Shown here: positions 35,597 through 44,218 of the stretch, piece by piece
How positions within the stretch are numbered: the first letter of the stretch is position 1
How the letters are laid out: every line of letters starts with the position of its first letter
From: Dyadobacter sp. CY326
GTDB taxonomy: Bacteria; Bacteroidota; Bacteroidia; Cytophagales; Spirosomataceae
Length of the DNA: 64,000 nucleotides
Assembly: GCF_021390515.1 (NCBI RefSeq)
Contig: NZ_JAJUXI010000004.1
Coordinates: 124,001-188,000, forward strand
Reading direction: 5' to 3'
Translations under genes and position numbers: made by a program
Notes under the pieces: model-generated
What the model saw: the letters and a program-made list of their open reading frames with translations, nothing else
Told to the model about the DNA's origin: nothing
Databases searched by the model: none

Positions 35597-36346
35597 ATGT
35601 TAAAAGAAGAAAGGTTTCAGCTCATATTGGATCGACTTAACAATGATCAGAAAGTTTACCTGGCCGGGCTAAGCACATTGTTGAATGTTTCCGAGGACAC
35701 AGTTCGAAGAGACATTAAAGAGCTTGCAGATCAGGGACTTCTGAAATCCGTTAGGGGAGGAGCAGTGCCGCATTCGCCCGGGCCGCATCATTTCCGTGAC
35801 AGAATTTTGCATGATAATGAGCAGAAGCAAATCATTGCAAAAAAGGCGCTGAGTTTCTTGAAAGACGATCAGCTCGTTATTTTTGACGGAGGCACGTCGG
35901 CCGTGCTCATTGCCAAATCGCTTCCGAAAGACATTCGGCTGACGGTGGTAACCAATAGTTTTCCAATCGCGTCCATCCTGGAAGAGCACGAACACGTTGA
36001 AGTCCTGTTTGCCGGCGGTCGGTTATTGAAGGATTCATTTGTCACTATTGGCAATGATACGATCCAGTTTTTGAAAAAATTCCGTGCTGATGTGTGCCTG
36101 CTTGGGATCTGCAGCATTCATTCGCACCTCGGCGTAACCGGGCCAAACTATGAAGAAAGTGAAGTGAAACGTGTTATGGTTGAATGTTCAAAAGAGGTGA
36201 TCGCACTTGCATCTGTTGAGAAGTTAGCCACTGCGGAAACCTATTTTATCTGCCCGGCTGAGCAGTTAACGGCAATTATAACCGACCAGCCGGCAGATAA
36301 GGAAGCGTTCAAAATTTACACAGACATTGGCATTCGGATGGTCTGA
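35597..36346 (+). CDS. DeoR/GlpR-family transcriptional regulator
   Basis: A 249-residue regulator. The N-terminal ~55 residues are the DeoR helix-turn-helix (RFQLILDRLNNDQKVYLAGLSTLLNVSEDTVRRDIKELADQGLLKSVRGGAV). Residues ~75-235 form the sugar-isomerase-like effector domain (IFDGGTSAVLIAKSLP, VVTNSFPIASIL, VEVLFAGGRLLKDSF, CLLGICSIHSHLGVTGPNYEESEVKR). Such proteins repress sugar-utilisation genes and respond to a phosphorylated sugar. No sugar operon is next to it, so the target is unknown. Confidence 0.9.
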   Translation: MLKEERFQLILDRLNNDQKVYLAGLSTLLNVSEDTVRRDIKELADQGLLKSVRGGAVPHSPGPHHFRDRILHDNEQKQIIAKKALSFLKDDQLVIFDGGTSAVLIAKSLPKDIRLTVVTNSFPIASILEEHEHVEVLFAGGRLLKDSFVTIGNDTIQFLKKFRADVCLLGICSIHSHLGVTGPNYEESEVKRVMVECSKEVIALASVEKLATAETYFICPAEQLTAIITDQPADKEAFKIYTDIGIRMV

Positions 36347-36360
36347 GGCCACTTCCAATG

Positions 36361-36513
36361 CTAATCCATCTTGTCCTTTTGCACTTCTTCCGTTTTGAAA
36401 AATGTGTCGTCTATTGTCTTCGTTTCTTGATTGATTGCATTGGCAAAACCAAGCATGTAGGCCATAGCAAGCCTCGTAAGCCATTTTTTCGCGGCTGAAA
36501 ATATCTTTTCCAT
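36361..36513 (-). CDS. 50-residue small protein
   Basis: A short frame from ATG 36513 to TAG. The peptide starts MEKIFSAAKKWLTRLAMAYM and continues LGFANAINQETKTIDDTFFK, ending in a charged tail (KDKMD). It has an amphipathic, moderately hydrophobic N-terminus and acidic C-terminus with coding-like composition. I recognise no family. It is the last gene on the minus strand before the DeoR gene, which converges on it 15 bp away. Confidence 0.5.
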   Translation of the reverse strand: MEKIFSAAKKWLTRLAMAYMLGFANAINQETKTIDDTFFKTEEVQKDKMD

Positions 36514-36596
36514 TCCATTTGCTGATTAATGAAAAACGGGAAACCCAGTCCTCTGCGGAAAGGGGCACATGATCATCTGACAGGCATCAGATGCGT

Positions 36597-36992
36597 TTAG
36601 CAAGGGAAATGAAATGGTTCTTCCGAAGAGAAAGATCTGTTTTTGAGAAATTGACCAGTCGCGCGCATGACAATGTGCAGCAAGTCAGGAGCAAGGGAAA
36701 CCGCTAATGCAGTTTTTAAATGAAGTTTTTGGGAAAGAAAAATGAATTGCTCGCATTGCAAGTTCCGACTTTTGAAATGAACTGTTAGCTTGTCAAAACC
36801 CGTAAAAGAATGAGAAAGTGCTGCGATTTTCGGTGCTCTCTCTTCGACTTTTGCAGCAGAAATAACCTCCTCAATTCGATAAACAGACCGCGGTTCTGCA
36901 AAATTTTGTGCAACAATGCTTGTTAGCAAAAATGCTAGAAGCAGCCACCGCCACATTGAATTTCCGTTTCCTATGACCCGTTTTTCTTTCAT
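36597..36992 (-). CDS. Putative small exported protein
   Basis: A 131-residue frame whose ATG overlaps the stop of the upstream SDR gene (ATGA). A signal-like stretch ([22 protein letters not shown]) follows twelve polar residues. The remainder has no family I recognise and ends in [10 protein letters not shown]. The overlap and leader argue for a real gene; the unusual Cys/Phe content leaves doubt. Confidence 0.45.
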   Translation of the reverse strand: MKEKRVIGNGNSMWRWLLLAFLLTSIVAQNFAEPRSVYRIEEVISAAKVEERAPKIAALSHSFTGFDKLTVHFKSRNLQCEQFIFLSQKLHLKTALAVSLAPDLLHIVMRATGQFLKNRSFSSEEPFHFPC

Positions 36993-37768
36993 CGCGGACT
37001 CATTCTAATCGCCCCATCCAGGCGAATCACTTCACCATTGAGCATCGGATTTTCAACAATGGATTTGGCAAGCAATGCATATTCAGAAGGTCTGCCTAGT
37101 CTCGAAGGAAATGGGATTTGCTGTCCTAGTGAAATGCGGGCTTCCTCAGGCAAGCCGAGCATTAATGGCGTTTCGAAAAGCCCCGGCGCAATAGCCATCA
37201 CGCGGATTCCGGATTTTGCAAGATCGCGTGCGACGGGCAAAGTCATGCTTACAATGGCTCCTTTACTCGCGGCGTAGGCAACCTGACCCATTTGTCCGTC
37301 ATAAGCGGCAACCGAAGCCGTGTTAATGATCACACCGCGTTCGCCTTCATCATTTGGCGCATTCTTGTCCATTGCAAACGCAGCCAGCCGCATCACATTG
37401 AATGTGCCAATCAGATTGGTTTTAATGGTTTTTTCAAAAAGATCAAGTGAATGCGGGCCATAAATGCCATCCGCTTTGCCAACAATCTTAAGCGCCGGAG
37501 CAATGCCAGCGCAGTTGACAACAATTTGTATAGATCCAAATGTTTCCAGCGCCAGGTCAACAGCGTTTTGCACATCAACCTCACTGGAAACGTCGGCTTT
37601 TATAAATATGATTTTATCGAAAAATTCAGCTTGTAACGCTTCCCCGGCGGCCTCATTCAAATCAAGAATAACAACATTCGCTCCTGATTCCACAAACGAC
37701 CGTACAGTCGCTTCACCAAGCCCCGAGGCTCCGCCGGTGATAATTGCTGTGGAGTTTTGTAGTTGCAT
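36989..37768 (-). CDS. Short-chain dehydrogenase, HSD17B10 / 3-hydroxyacyl-CoA dehydrogenase type II
   Basis: A 259-residue SDR. Motifs: [15 protein letters not shown] at the N-terminus, [13 protein letters not shown] for the NAD-binding acidic residue, [11 protein letters not shown] near 90, and the catalytic Ser-Tyr-Lys in [27 protein letters not shown]. The [22 protein letters not shown] insert and [25 protein letters not shown] stretch are typical of the type II 3-hydroxyacyl-CoA dehydrogenase group, acting in fatty-acid or branched-chain amino-acid breakdown. Confidence 0.9.
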   Translation of the reverse strand: MQLQNSTAIITGGASGLGEATVRSFVESGANVVILDLNEAAGEALQAEFFDKIIFIKADVSSEVDVQNAVDLALETFGSIQIVVNCAGIAPALKIVGKADGIYGPHSLDLFEKTIKTNLIGTFNVMRLAAFAMDKNAPNDEGERGVIINTASVAAYDGQMGQVAYAASKGAIVSMTLPVARDLAKSGIRVMAIAPGLFETPLMLGLPEEARISLGQQIPFPSRLGRPSEYALLAKSIVENPMLNGEVIRLDGAIRMSPR

Positions 37769-37774
37769 AGAATA

Positions 37775-37933
37775 TTACTTCCTGTGCAAATTTCCAGGAG
37801 GAGGGTATTTTTCCAGAGTCTTACGAGCTCGCTCGGTTTTTTCCAACACTATTTGGGGTATTGGAAGGTTATCCAGTAGCGAATTGTAAGTGATGTTGTC
37901 GGTTTTCCCAGATTTTTTATCGAGCACTTTCAT
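37775..37933 (-). CDS. 52-residue protein, probable partner of the DUF6934-like gene
   Basis: A short frame from ATG 37933 to TAA. The peptide begins MKVLDKKSGKTDNITYNSLL, then DNLPIPQIVLEKTERARKTL, and ends with a Pro-rich basic tail (KYPPPGNLHRK). Composition is clearly coding-like. It follows the DUF6934-like gene by 26 bp and precedes the SDR by 6 bp. From memory, similar peptides sit beside DUF6934 genes in other Bacteroidota, but that needs a search. Function unknown; a two-gene antitoxin-like arrangement is possible. Confidence 0.65.
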   Translation of the reverse strand: MKVLDKKSGKTDNITYNSLLDNLPIPQIVLEKTERARKTLEKYPPPGNLHRK

Positions 37934-37959
37934 TTTTTAGGAAGACTGTTTTTATAAAG

Positions 37960-38400
37960 TTAGGGCTTTTTCTCCGCTAAAAAACCTTCAAAATTAATAT
38001 TCGGTTCAAATGCAAACCATTGACCGTCTTGAAGGCCGCTAATTAACAGGTCGGATTGTTCAGGATCATAAATTTTTGAAATAGCAATTTGATAGAGTCG
38101 CGTTCTGGTAGGCGTGCTGCCTTCGAAATAAATTCTCTTACCAGGATTGGAATCAAGAAATTGGTGGATAGTAGAAATTACCGTAACAAGAACTTCCGGC
38201 ATGTCTCCATTGTCCGTTACAGATAAGTCATCATAATTTCCCGTCACCGTGTTATAGTCAAGAAGCGATAAGTTAAAGGTGTCAAATGTCACGGGCGTAA
38301 ACAATATGGCCTTTTCGAAAACACCCCGCTTCCCGACACTTTGGAACTGGAAGCGGGTGTTTTCTTTATTGCTTTCGGTTAGATATGCTTGATACTGCAT
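37960..38400 (-). CDS. DUF6934-like protein
   Basis: A 146-residue protein. The pattern RFQFQSVGKRGVFEKAILFTPV, FNLSLLDYNTVTGNYDDLSVTDNGD, VISTIHQFLDSNPGKRIYFEGSTPTRTRLYQIAISK matches what I remember of DUF6934, a Bacteroidota family of unknown function often found in accessory regions. Its start codon directly follows the ileS stop (TAAATG), so it is co-transcribed with an essential tRNA synthetase. No catalytic motif is visible. Confidence 0.75.
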   Translation of the reverse strand: MQYQAYLTESNKENTRFQFQSVGKRGVFEKAILFTPVTFDTFNLSLLDYNTVTGNYDDLSVTDNGDMPEVLVTVISTIHQFLDSNPGKRIYFEGSTPTRTRLYQIAISKIYDPEQSDLLISGLQDGQWFAFEPNINFEGFLAEKKP

Positions 38401-41400
38401 TTAAACAACCTCAATCTTGACTTTCAATAAAAACTCATCCATTTCAATCTCATTAGCTTCGCCGTTGAGGTCGGGGATAAGGTTTAGTTCCAATGCCTGC
38501 ACTTCCTGGCAGATGTAATCTTTGTTGGCTGTTACGGCGTTGGTTAGGAGTTGATCGTTGTCTTGAAGCGTGATCTTTATCTTATCTGTTACTTCGAAAC
38601 CGCTGTCTTTACGAAGGTTTTGGACACGGTTTACAAAATCGCGCGCAATTCCTTCGAGACGCAGATCATCTGTAATTGTAATGTCAAGCGCTACAGTTAG
38701 GCCGCCTTCGCTGGCTACTAACCAGCCTGGAACGTCTTCTGCGTGGATTTCGACGTCCGTTAGAGCGATTTCAATGGGCGATGTTGCTGCGTTAAGCGTG
38801 ATTAAGCCATTTCGCTCGATTTCCTTAATCGCAGCTTCGTCCATGGCGGAAATTGCTGCGGCAACTTCCTTCATTTTTGGGCCGAATTTTGGTCCTAATG
38901 TCTTGAAATTTGGCTTTATTTTCTTGATCAAAATCCCGCTGTCGTCATGCACAAACTCAATGTGCTTAACATTCACCTCAGACAAGATTATGGCCGTAAC
39001 CTGCTCGATCTGACGTTTTGTGTTGTCATTTAGAACCGGGATCAAGATCTTCGATAATGGTTGACGTACCTTGATTTTATGTCCTTTACGGATTGAGTGA
39101 ACGAGCGAGCTGATCGTTTGTGCCTGCTCCATTGCTGCTTCCAAGTCAAGATCCACAACCTCGGTTTCAATTTTTGGCCAGTAAGTCAAGTGGACAGACT
39201 CGTATTTATGATCTGTATTATTCGCAATCGAAGCCGCACGGTCGCCGTCGGTCAGGTTTTTATATAACCATTCTCCAAAAAATGGCGCGATAGGCGACAT
39301 TAATTGTGAAACTGTAACTAAGCAATGCTGCAATGTTTCGTAAGCAGCTTGTTTATCTTCTGTTAAGCCTTCGCCCGAATCCTGCGATGGGTTCCAGAAA
39401 CGGCGACGGTTGAGGCGGATATACCAGTTTGAAAGCTGATCCGTGACAAAATCCTGAACCAGTCGGCCAGCTTTTGTTGGATTATAGTCATCAAACTGCT
39501 CGCCGACTTCTTTTACCAATGTATTCAACTTTGACAAGATCCAGCGGTCTAGCTCCGTGCGCTTTTCAATGGGTACAGAAACAGCTTCGTGAAATTCATA
39601 ACCATCCAGGTTAGCATATAAAGCAAAGAAGTTATAAGTGTTCACAAGTGTTCCGAAAAACTTGCGCTGCACTTCACCAATGCCGTCAATGTTGAATTTC
39701 AGGTTATCCCAAGGCTCCGCATTGGTGATCATATACCAGCGCGTGGCGTCCGGGCCGAATTTTGACAGTGTTGCAAACGGATCAACCGCATTACCAAGAC
39801 GTTTGGACATCTTGTTGCCATTTTTATCCAAAACCAAACCTGTTGAAACGACATTTTTGAATGCGACCGAATCAAACAATAATCCGGCGATGGCGTGCAA
39901 AGTGAAGAACCAGCCGCGGGTTTGATCCACGCCTTCCGAGATAAAATCTGCGGGATAGCTTTGGTTAAAAATCTCCTGATTCTCAAACGGATAGTGCCAT
40001 TGCGCATAAGGCATCGCACCCGAATCAAACCAAACATCGATCAGATCCGGCTCACGATGCATGACGTGGCCTTTTTTCGAGACCAGCACAATGTTATCGA
40101 CATATGGCCTGTGCAGGTCGTAATCGCCGTTTTCAAGTTTTAACAAATAAGCCGAATTGTTAGCGGCCTGCTCCCTCGTCAAATGTTCCGAAAGCAATGC
40201 TTCTTCCAATTGATCCTTCAATTCCTCGATTGAGCCAATGCAGATCTCGTCGCCGTGCTCGCTGCGCCAGATCGGCAGAGGCGTTCCCCAGTAACGCGAG
40301 CGCGACAGGTTCCAGTCGACCAGGTTTTCCAGCCAGTTGCCAAAACGGCCCGTCCCGGTGCTTTCGGGCTTCCAGTTGATGGTTTTGTTCAATTCCACCA
40401 AACGATCCTTCATGTCCGTGGTTTTGATAAACCAGCTGTCGAGCGGATAATACAAAACTGGCTTGTCTGTACGCCAGCAATGCGGGTAAGGGTGCTCGTA
40501 TTTTTCAACTTTAAATGCTTTGCCTTCCTCTTTCAACCTGATCGCGATCAAGACGTCAGTCGCGCGGAATTCCGGGTCATTTTGCTCTTCGTCAGAATAA
40601 TATTCGGGCTTTACAAACCGGCCTGCATAATCTGTGATTTCTTTTACAAACCGGCCTTGGCGATCCACAATCGGCACATCTTTGCCTGTTTCATCTTTCA
40701 CCATAATCGCAGGAATTCCATTGGCTTGCGCCACCCGGAAGTCATCCGCGCCGAATGTCGGTGAAGTATGCACAACGCCCGTTCCGTCCTCTGTGGTCAC
40801 AAAGTCACCCAAAATTACGCGGAATGCACGTGTGGCCGGTTGCACGTAAGGCAGCAATTGTTCGTATTCAATGCCTTCCAGATCTTTTCCTTTGAATTCT
40901 TTCAGGATTGTCCAGGGAAGCAGCTTTTTGTCGCTGGCTTCGTAACCTTCAAAATCGCCGTCATGGCCTTTTTCGGAAAAATATTTTGAAACCAGATCCT
41001 TTGCCAAAACCACCGCGACTGGCGCGTGCGTGTATGGATTAAAGGTTTTCACCAGAACATAATTGATGTTAGCACCGACCGTCAAAGCCGAGTTCGCAGG
41101 AAGCGTCCATGGCGTGGTTGTCCAAGCGAGGATGCGGATGTCCAAACTTTGCAGACTTACCAAGTCTGAAAAGACTTGGTAAGTCTCAGGCTTAGTCACC
41201 TTGAACATGGCCACAATCGTCGTATCCTTCACGTCCCTGTAAGTCCCCGGCATGTTCAGTTCATGAGACGAAAGTCCGGTTCCGGCTGCGGGCGAGTAAG
41301 GCTGAATGGTGTAACCTTTGTATAGTAATCCTTTGTCATACAGCTTTTTAAGCAGGTTCCAAAGGCTTTCGATGTATTCGCTTTTGTAAGTGATATAAGG

Positions 41401-41838
41401 ATCTTCCAGATCAACCCAATAACCCATTTTCTCGGTCAGGTCATTCCATTGATCCGTAAATTTCATCACCGTCTGGCGGCATTTTTCGTTGTAATCTTCA
41501 ACGGAAATGGTTTTTCCAATGTCGTCTTTGATAATGCCGAGTTCCTTCTCAACCTGCAATTCAACAGGAAGTCCGTGCGTGTCCCAGCCTCCTTTTCTTT
41601 TGACTTGAAAACCCTGTAATGTTTTGTAACGACAAAAAATATCCTTGATCGAACGAGCCATAACGTGGTGAATGCCAGGCGTTCCGTTTGCAGATGGCGG
41701 CCCTTCATAGAATGTGAATGAAGGAGCACCTTCACGCGTTTCAACCGATGCTTCAAAGATCTTTTTGTCCTTCCAGAATTTCAGAACTTCGTCTCCTATT
41801 TGCGGATAACTCAGATTTTTATATTCGTTGTATTTCAT
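38401..41838 (-). CDS. ileS: Isoleucyl-tRNA synthetase
   Basis: A 1145-residue class I synthetase from ATG 41838 (MKYNEYKNLSYPQ). It attaches isoleucine to tRNA-Ile. The HIGH motif appears as GIHHVMARSIKDI after FYEGPPSANGTPG, KMSKRLGN is the KMSKS motif, the CP1 editing domain holds AWTTTPWTLPANSALTVG and DGTGVVHTSPTFGADDF, and the C-terminal anticodon-binding part is of the long eukaryote-like type common in Bacteroidota. Residues ~218-229 (ETYQVFSDLVSL) are encoded by a palindromic repeat and look like an insertion just before the conserved AWTTTPW of the editing domain. Confidence 0.97.
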   Translation of the reverse strand: MKYNEYKNLSYPQIGDEVLKFWKDKKIFEASVETREGAPSFTFYEGPPSANGTPGIHHVMARSIKDIFCRYKTLQGFQVKRKGGWDTHGLPVELQVEKELGIIKDDIGKTISVEDYNEKCRQTVMKFTDQWNDLTEKMGYWVDLEDPYITYKSEYIESLWNLLKKLYDKGLLYKGYTIQPYSPAAGTGLSSHELNMPGTYRDVKDTTIVAMFKVTKPETYQVFSDLVSLQSLDIRILAWTTTPWTLPANSALTVGANINYVLVKTFNPYTHAPVAVVLAKDLVSKYFSEKGHDGDFEGYEASDKKLLPWTILKEFKGKDLEGIEYEQLLPYVQPATRAFRVILGDFVTTEDGTGVVHTSPTFGADDFRVAQANGIPAIMVKDETGKDVPIVDRQGRFVKEITDYAGRFVKPEYYSDEEQNDPEFRATDVLIAIRLKEEGKAFKVEKYEHPYPHCWRTDKPVLYYPLDSWFIKTTDMKDRLVELNKTINWKPESTGTGRFGNWLENLVDWNLSRSRYWGTPLPIWRSEHGDEICIGSIEELKDQLEEALLSEHLTREQAANNSAYLLKLENGDYDLHRPYVDNIVLVSKKGHVMHREPDLIDVWFDSGAMPYAQWHYPFENQEIFNQSYPADFISEGVDQTRGWFFTLHAIAGLLFDSVAFKNVVSTGLVLDKNGNKMSKRLGNAVDPFATLSKFGPDATRWYMITNAEPWDNLKFNIDGIGEVQRKFFGTLVNTYNFFALYANLDGYEFHEAVSVPIEKRTELDRWILSKLNTLVKEVGEQFDDYNPTKAGRLVQDFVTDQLSNWYIRLNRRRFWNPSQDSGEGLTEDKQAAYETLQHCLVTVSQLMSPIAPFFGEWLYKNLTDGDRAASIANNTDHKYESVHLTYWPKIETEVVDLDLEAAMEQAQTISSLVHSIRKGHKIKVRQPLSKILIPVLNDNTKRQIEQVTAIILSEVNVKHIEFVHDDSGILIKKIKPNFKTLGPKFGPKMKEVAAAISAMDEAAIKEIERNGLITLNAATSPIEIALTDVEIHAEDVPGWLVASEGGLTVALDITITDDLRLEGIARDFVNRVQNLRKDSGFEVTDKIKITLQDNDQLLTNAVTANKDYICQEVQALELNLIPDLNGEANEIEMDEFLLKVKIEVV
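41153..41186. repeat. Palindromic element inside the ileS reading frame
   Basis: Perfect 15-bp arms (AGACTTACCAAGTCT / AGACTTGGTAAGTCT) with a GAAA loop. It closely resembles the intergenic palindrome at 4206-4238 and is read in frame as TYQVFSDLVSL within the synthetase. Confidence 0.85.
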
Positions 41839-42102
41839 ATGTGCTGTGGCTTTTAGCGCTCCGCTATTAGCCTTGTAATGTAAATGCAATGTATTATTAA
41901 CACCAACCGGGATTTTTAAGAGCGCAAAATTACGATTTTTTTTCCGCTAAAAGGAGCCTCAACACTTTTGATTGTCAATGCAGAATCGCGGTAAATAAAG
42001 AAATTCTGCTCCTAATGCGGCGCGACTTCTTGTTTTACGAAATGTTCGCATTACATTAGTATTTTGATTGAGTCTAAATAGTAATTGCGAACTGGCGTAT
42101 TG

Positions 42103-43269
42103 ATGAAAAAACTGATCGGGAAGCTGCATCTTTACCTTGGGCTAGTCTCGGGAATTGTTGTATTTATGGTGGCCATAACTGGCTGCATTCTGGCTTTTGA
42201 GCAGGAAATCAAAAATGTGACGCAGCCTTACCGGTTCGTGGAGCCGCCAGCCAATGCGAAAGTTTTGCCGCCATCGGTTTTGCAAGCCAGTGCCGAAAAA
42301 GCGCTTCCAGGCAAGAAGGCCAATAGCATCCTTTACGGAGTTCCCACACGCAATGCGGAAATTGGTTTTTACAACGCAGTTCCTGAATATTATTATGTCG
42401 TCTATGTCAATCCCTACACGGCCGAGGTTAAGCATGTCTGGAATGAAGACGATGACTTTTTTCACTTTATCTTACACGGGCATTACTATTTATGGCTCCC
42501 GGCAGAGATCGGGCAAACCGTTGTTGCATCGTCCACATTGATATTTTTGGTGATGCTCATCAGTGGATTGGTGTTATGGTGGCCTAAAAACAAGTCAGCT
42601 GCAAAACAGCGTTTTTCCATCAAATGGGACGCGGCATGGCGCAGAAAAAATTACGATCTGCACAATGTTTTTGGTTTTTATGTTTTGTCAATCGGCTTTT
42701 TACTTGGTTTTACCGGGCTTGTTTGGGGATTCAAATGGTTTTCGCAGGGACTTTACACAGTAACAGGCGGGAAAGGACCGGCTGAATATTACAGTCCGGC
42801 CTCTGATTCAACATTGCAAGTAGGCACTTTCACGCCAATTACGGCTGTGGATAAAGTTTGGAGTTCGTTAATGAAAGAATATCCGAAGAATGAGGGCCTT
42901 AACATTTCAATCCCGCATTTGAAATCGGAGTCTATATTTTCCTTTGTAAATTTCAGAGCAGGGACTTATTATACAGTCGATTACAATTATTTTGACCAAT
43001 ATTCCCTTAAACAAATCAAAACAACCGGACCTTATTCCGGGCGTTATAAGGACGCAGATTTTGCCAATAAGCTGCGCAGAATGAACTACGACATTCACGT
43101 CGGGGCCATTCTGGGACTTCCTGGCAAGATCATCGTTTTTCTGGCCAGCTTAATATGCGCAAGTTTGCCTGTAACGGGAACTATCATCTGGTGGGGCAGA
43201 CGGAATAAGCAGTCTAGAAAAGTGAAGAAAAGCTTCCGCTCGCTGAAACCGGATCTGGTTACCCGATAA
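42103..43269 (+). CDS. PepSY-associated membrane protein (iron-uptake reductase-like)
   Basis: A 388-residue inner-membrane protein from ATG 42103 (MKKLIGKLHLYLGLVSGIVVF). Four main hydrophobic segments lie near residues 10-30, 140-160, 190-215 and 340-365. The motif HLYLGLVSG..VF...TGCILAFEQEI and later YDLHNVFGFY and MNYDIHVGAILGLPGKIIVFLAS are typical of PepSY_TM proteins. These are commonly beside TonB-dependent siderophore receptors and some reduce ferric siderophores. Here no receptor is adjacent. Confidence 0.88.
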   Translation: MKKLIGKLHLYLGLVSGIVVFMVAITGCILAFEQEIKNVTQPYRFVEPPANAKVLPPSVLQASAEKALPGKKANSILYGVPTRNAEIGFYNAVPEYYYVVYVNPYTAEVKHVWNEDDDFFHFILHGHYYLWLPAEIGQTVVASSTLIFLVMLISGLVLWWPKNKSAAKQRFSIKWDAAWRRKNYDLHNVFGFYVLSIGFLLGFTGLVWGFKWFSQGLYTVTGGKGPAEYYSPASDSTLQVGTFTPITAVDKVWSSLMKEYPKNEGLNISIPHLKSESIFSFVNFRAGTYYTVDYNYFDQYSLKQIKTTGPYSGRYKDADFANKLRRMNYDIHVGAILGLPGKIIVFLASLICASLPVTGTIIWWGRRNKQSRKVKKSFRSLKPDLVTR

Positions 43270-43271
43270 GA

Positions 43272-44093
43272 TTATTCTTTTTGATAAACCCGCACGTAAT
43301 CGATTTCAAATTTCGCAGGAAATGTCGTGCTGGTCAGATCGCCGCCATTATCGCCACCTAACGCGAGCGTCAACAAAATGTAATGCGGATGCCGGAACGG
43401 GTGCATCGCAGTCTGTTTTGAATTGGTTGCCTTATCCAGATCCTGCTCGTTGATCAGCTTGTCATCCACATATAAGCGGATAAAGTTTTCGTCCCAATCC
43501 ATCCGCCACACATGGAATTTTTGTGACCATTCGGGATCATTGAACTCCTTAACCGGCAATTTTACCGAGTTCCAAACTGGTTTATAACGCTCCGACGAGC
43601 CCCACGCAAGGTTGGCGAGCAACATGCCCCGGTAAAATTCCATAATGTCAATCTCCCCGTTATCAGGCCATTCGCCTTTTTCTCCTAATGTCCAGAAAGC
43701 CGGCCATAAGCCTGAGCGCGTGTCTATTTTGGCTTTCATCTCAAAGCGGCCGTATTTGAAACTCTTTTTATTTCGCGTGATAATGCTGGCCGAAGTGTAT
43801 TCTGCAAATTCCCGGTTCTCTTTCCAATCTTTGCTGTCCGCAACGTATTTTGGATTCTTGACACGCTCTTTTTTTGCTTCCAAGATCAGAAAACCATTCT
43901 TACAGTAAGCATTTTGCGGCTGAAACCATTGCGCTTCATGGTTTCTTGTAAAACCATTTTCTGCCTGCCAGACTGCAGGATCAGGCGGTCCGTTTTTGTC
44001 AAATTCATCAGCCCAAACGAGCTTCCATTGTGCCTGCGAAGCGGACATACACGTTAAACTTATAAATCCTGAAATCATCCATTTCTTAATCAT
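43272..44093 (-). CDS. Secreted glycoside hydrolase family 16 (beta-glucanase/laminarinase-like)
   Basis: A 273-residue enzyme from ATG 44093 (MIKKWMISGFISLTCMSASQAQ, signal peptide); an ATG nine nt upstream is also possible. The mature start WKLVWADEFDKNGPPDPAVWQAENG and the catalytic NGEIDIMEFY (two catalytic Glu, one Asp) identify GH16. Also present are GLWPAFWTLGEKGEWP and FHVWRMDWDENFIRLYVDD. It hydrolyses beta-1,3 or mixed-linkage glucans outside the cytoplasm; exact specificity is not decided by sequence. Confidence 0.93.
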   Translation of the reverse strand: MIKKWMISGFISLTCMSASQAQWKLVWADEFDKNGPPDPAVWQAENGFTRNHEAQWFQPQNAYCKNGFLILEAKKERVKNPKYVADSKDWKENREFAEYTSASIITRNKKSFKYGRFEMKAKIDTRSGLWPAFWTLGEKGEWPDNGEIDIMEFYRGMLLANLAWGSSERYKPVWNSVKLPVKEFNDPEWSQKFHVWRMDWDENFIRLYVDDKLINEQDLDKATNSKQTAMHPFRHPHYILLTLALGGDNGGDLTSTTFPAKFEIDYVRVYQKE

Positions 44094-44218
44094 TGAACAC
44101 ATATTATCCCGTTTGAAAGCGTCCTGTTCACAAAGCAATGTCGCAAAATATTCTACCTGAGAACGGTTTTTAAGTCAAACTTTTCCCCTTCTTTGTGAAG
44201 GAACGATGTTGGAAATAG

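Noticed and set aside
36266..36568. 100-codon minus-strand frame overlapping the end of the DeoR gene
   Set aside because: It overlaps the well-supported DeoR gene and the coding-like 50-residue frame in another frame; Cys/Trp-rich composition suggests a shadow.
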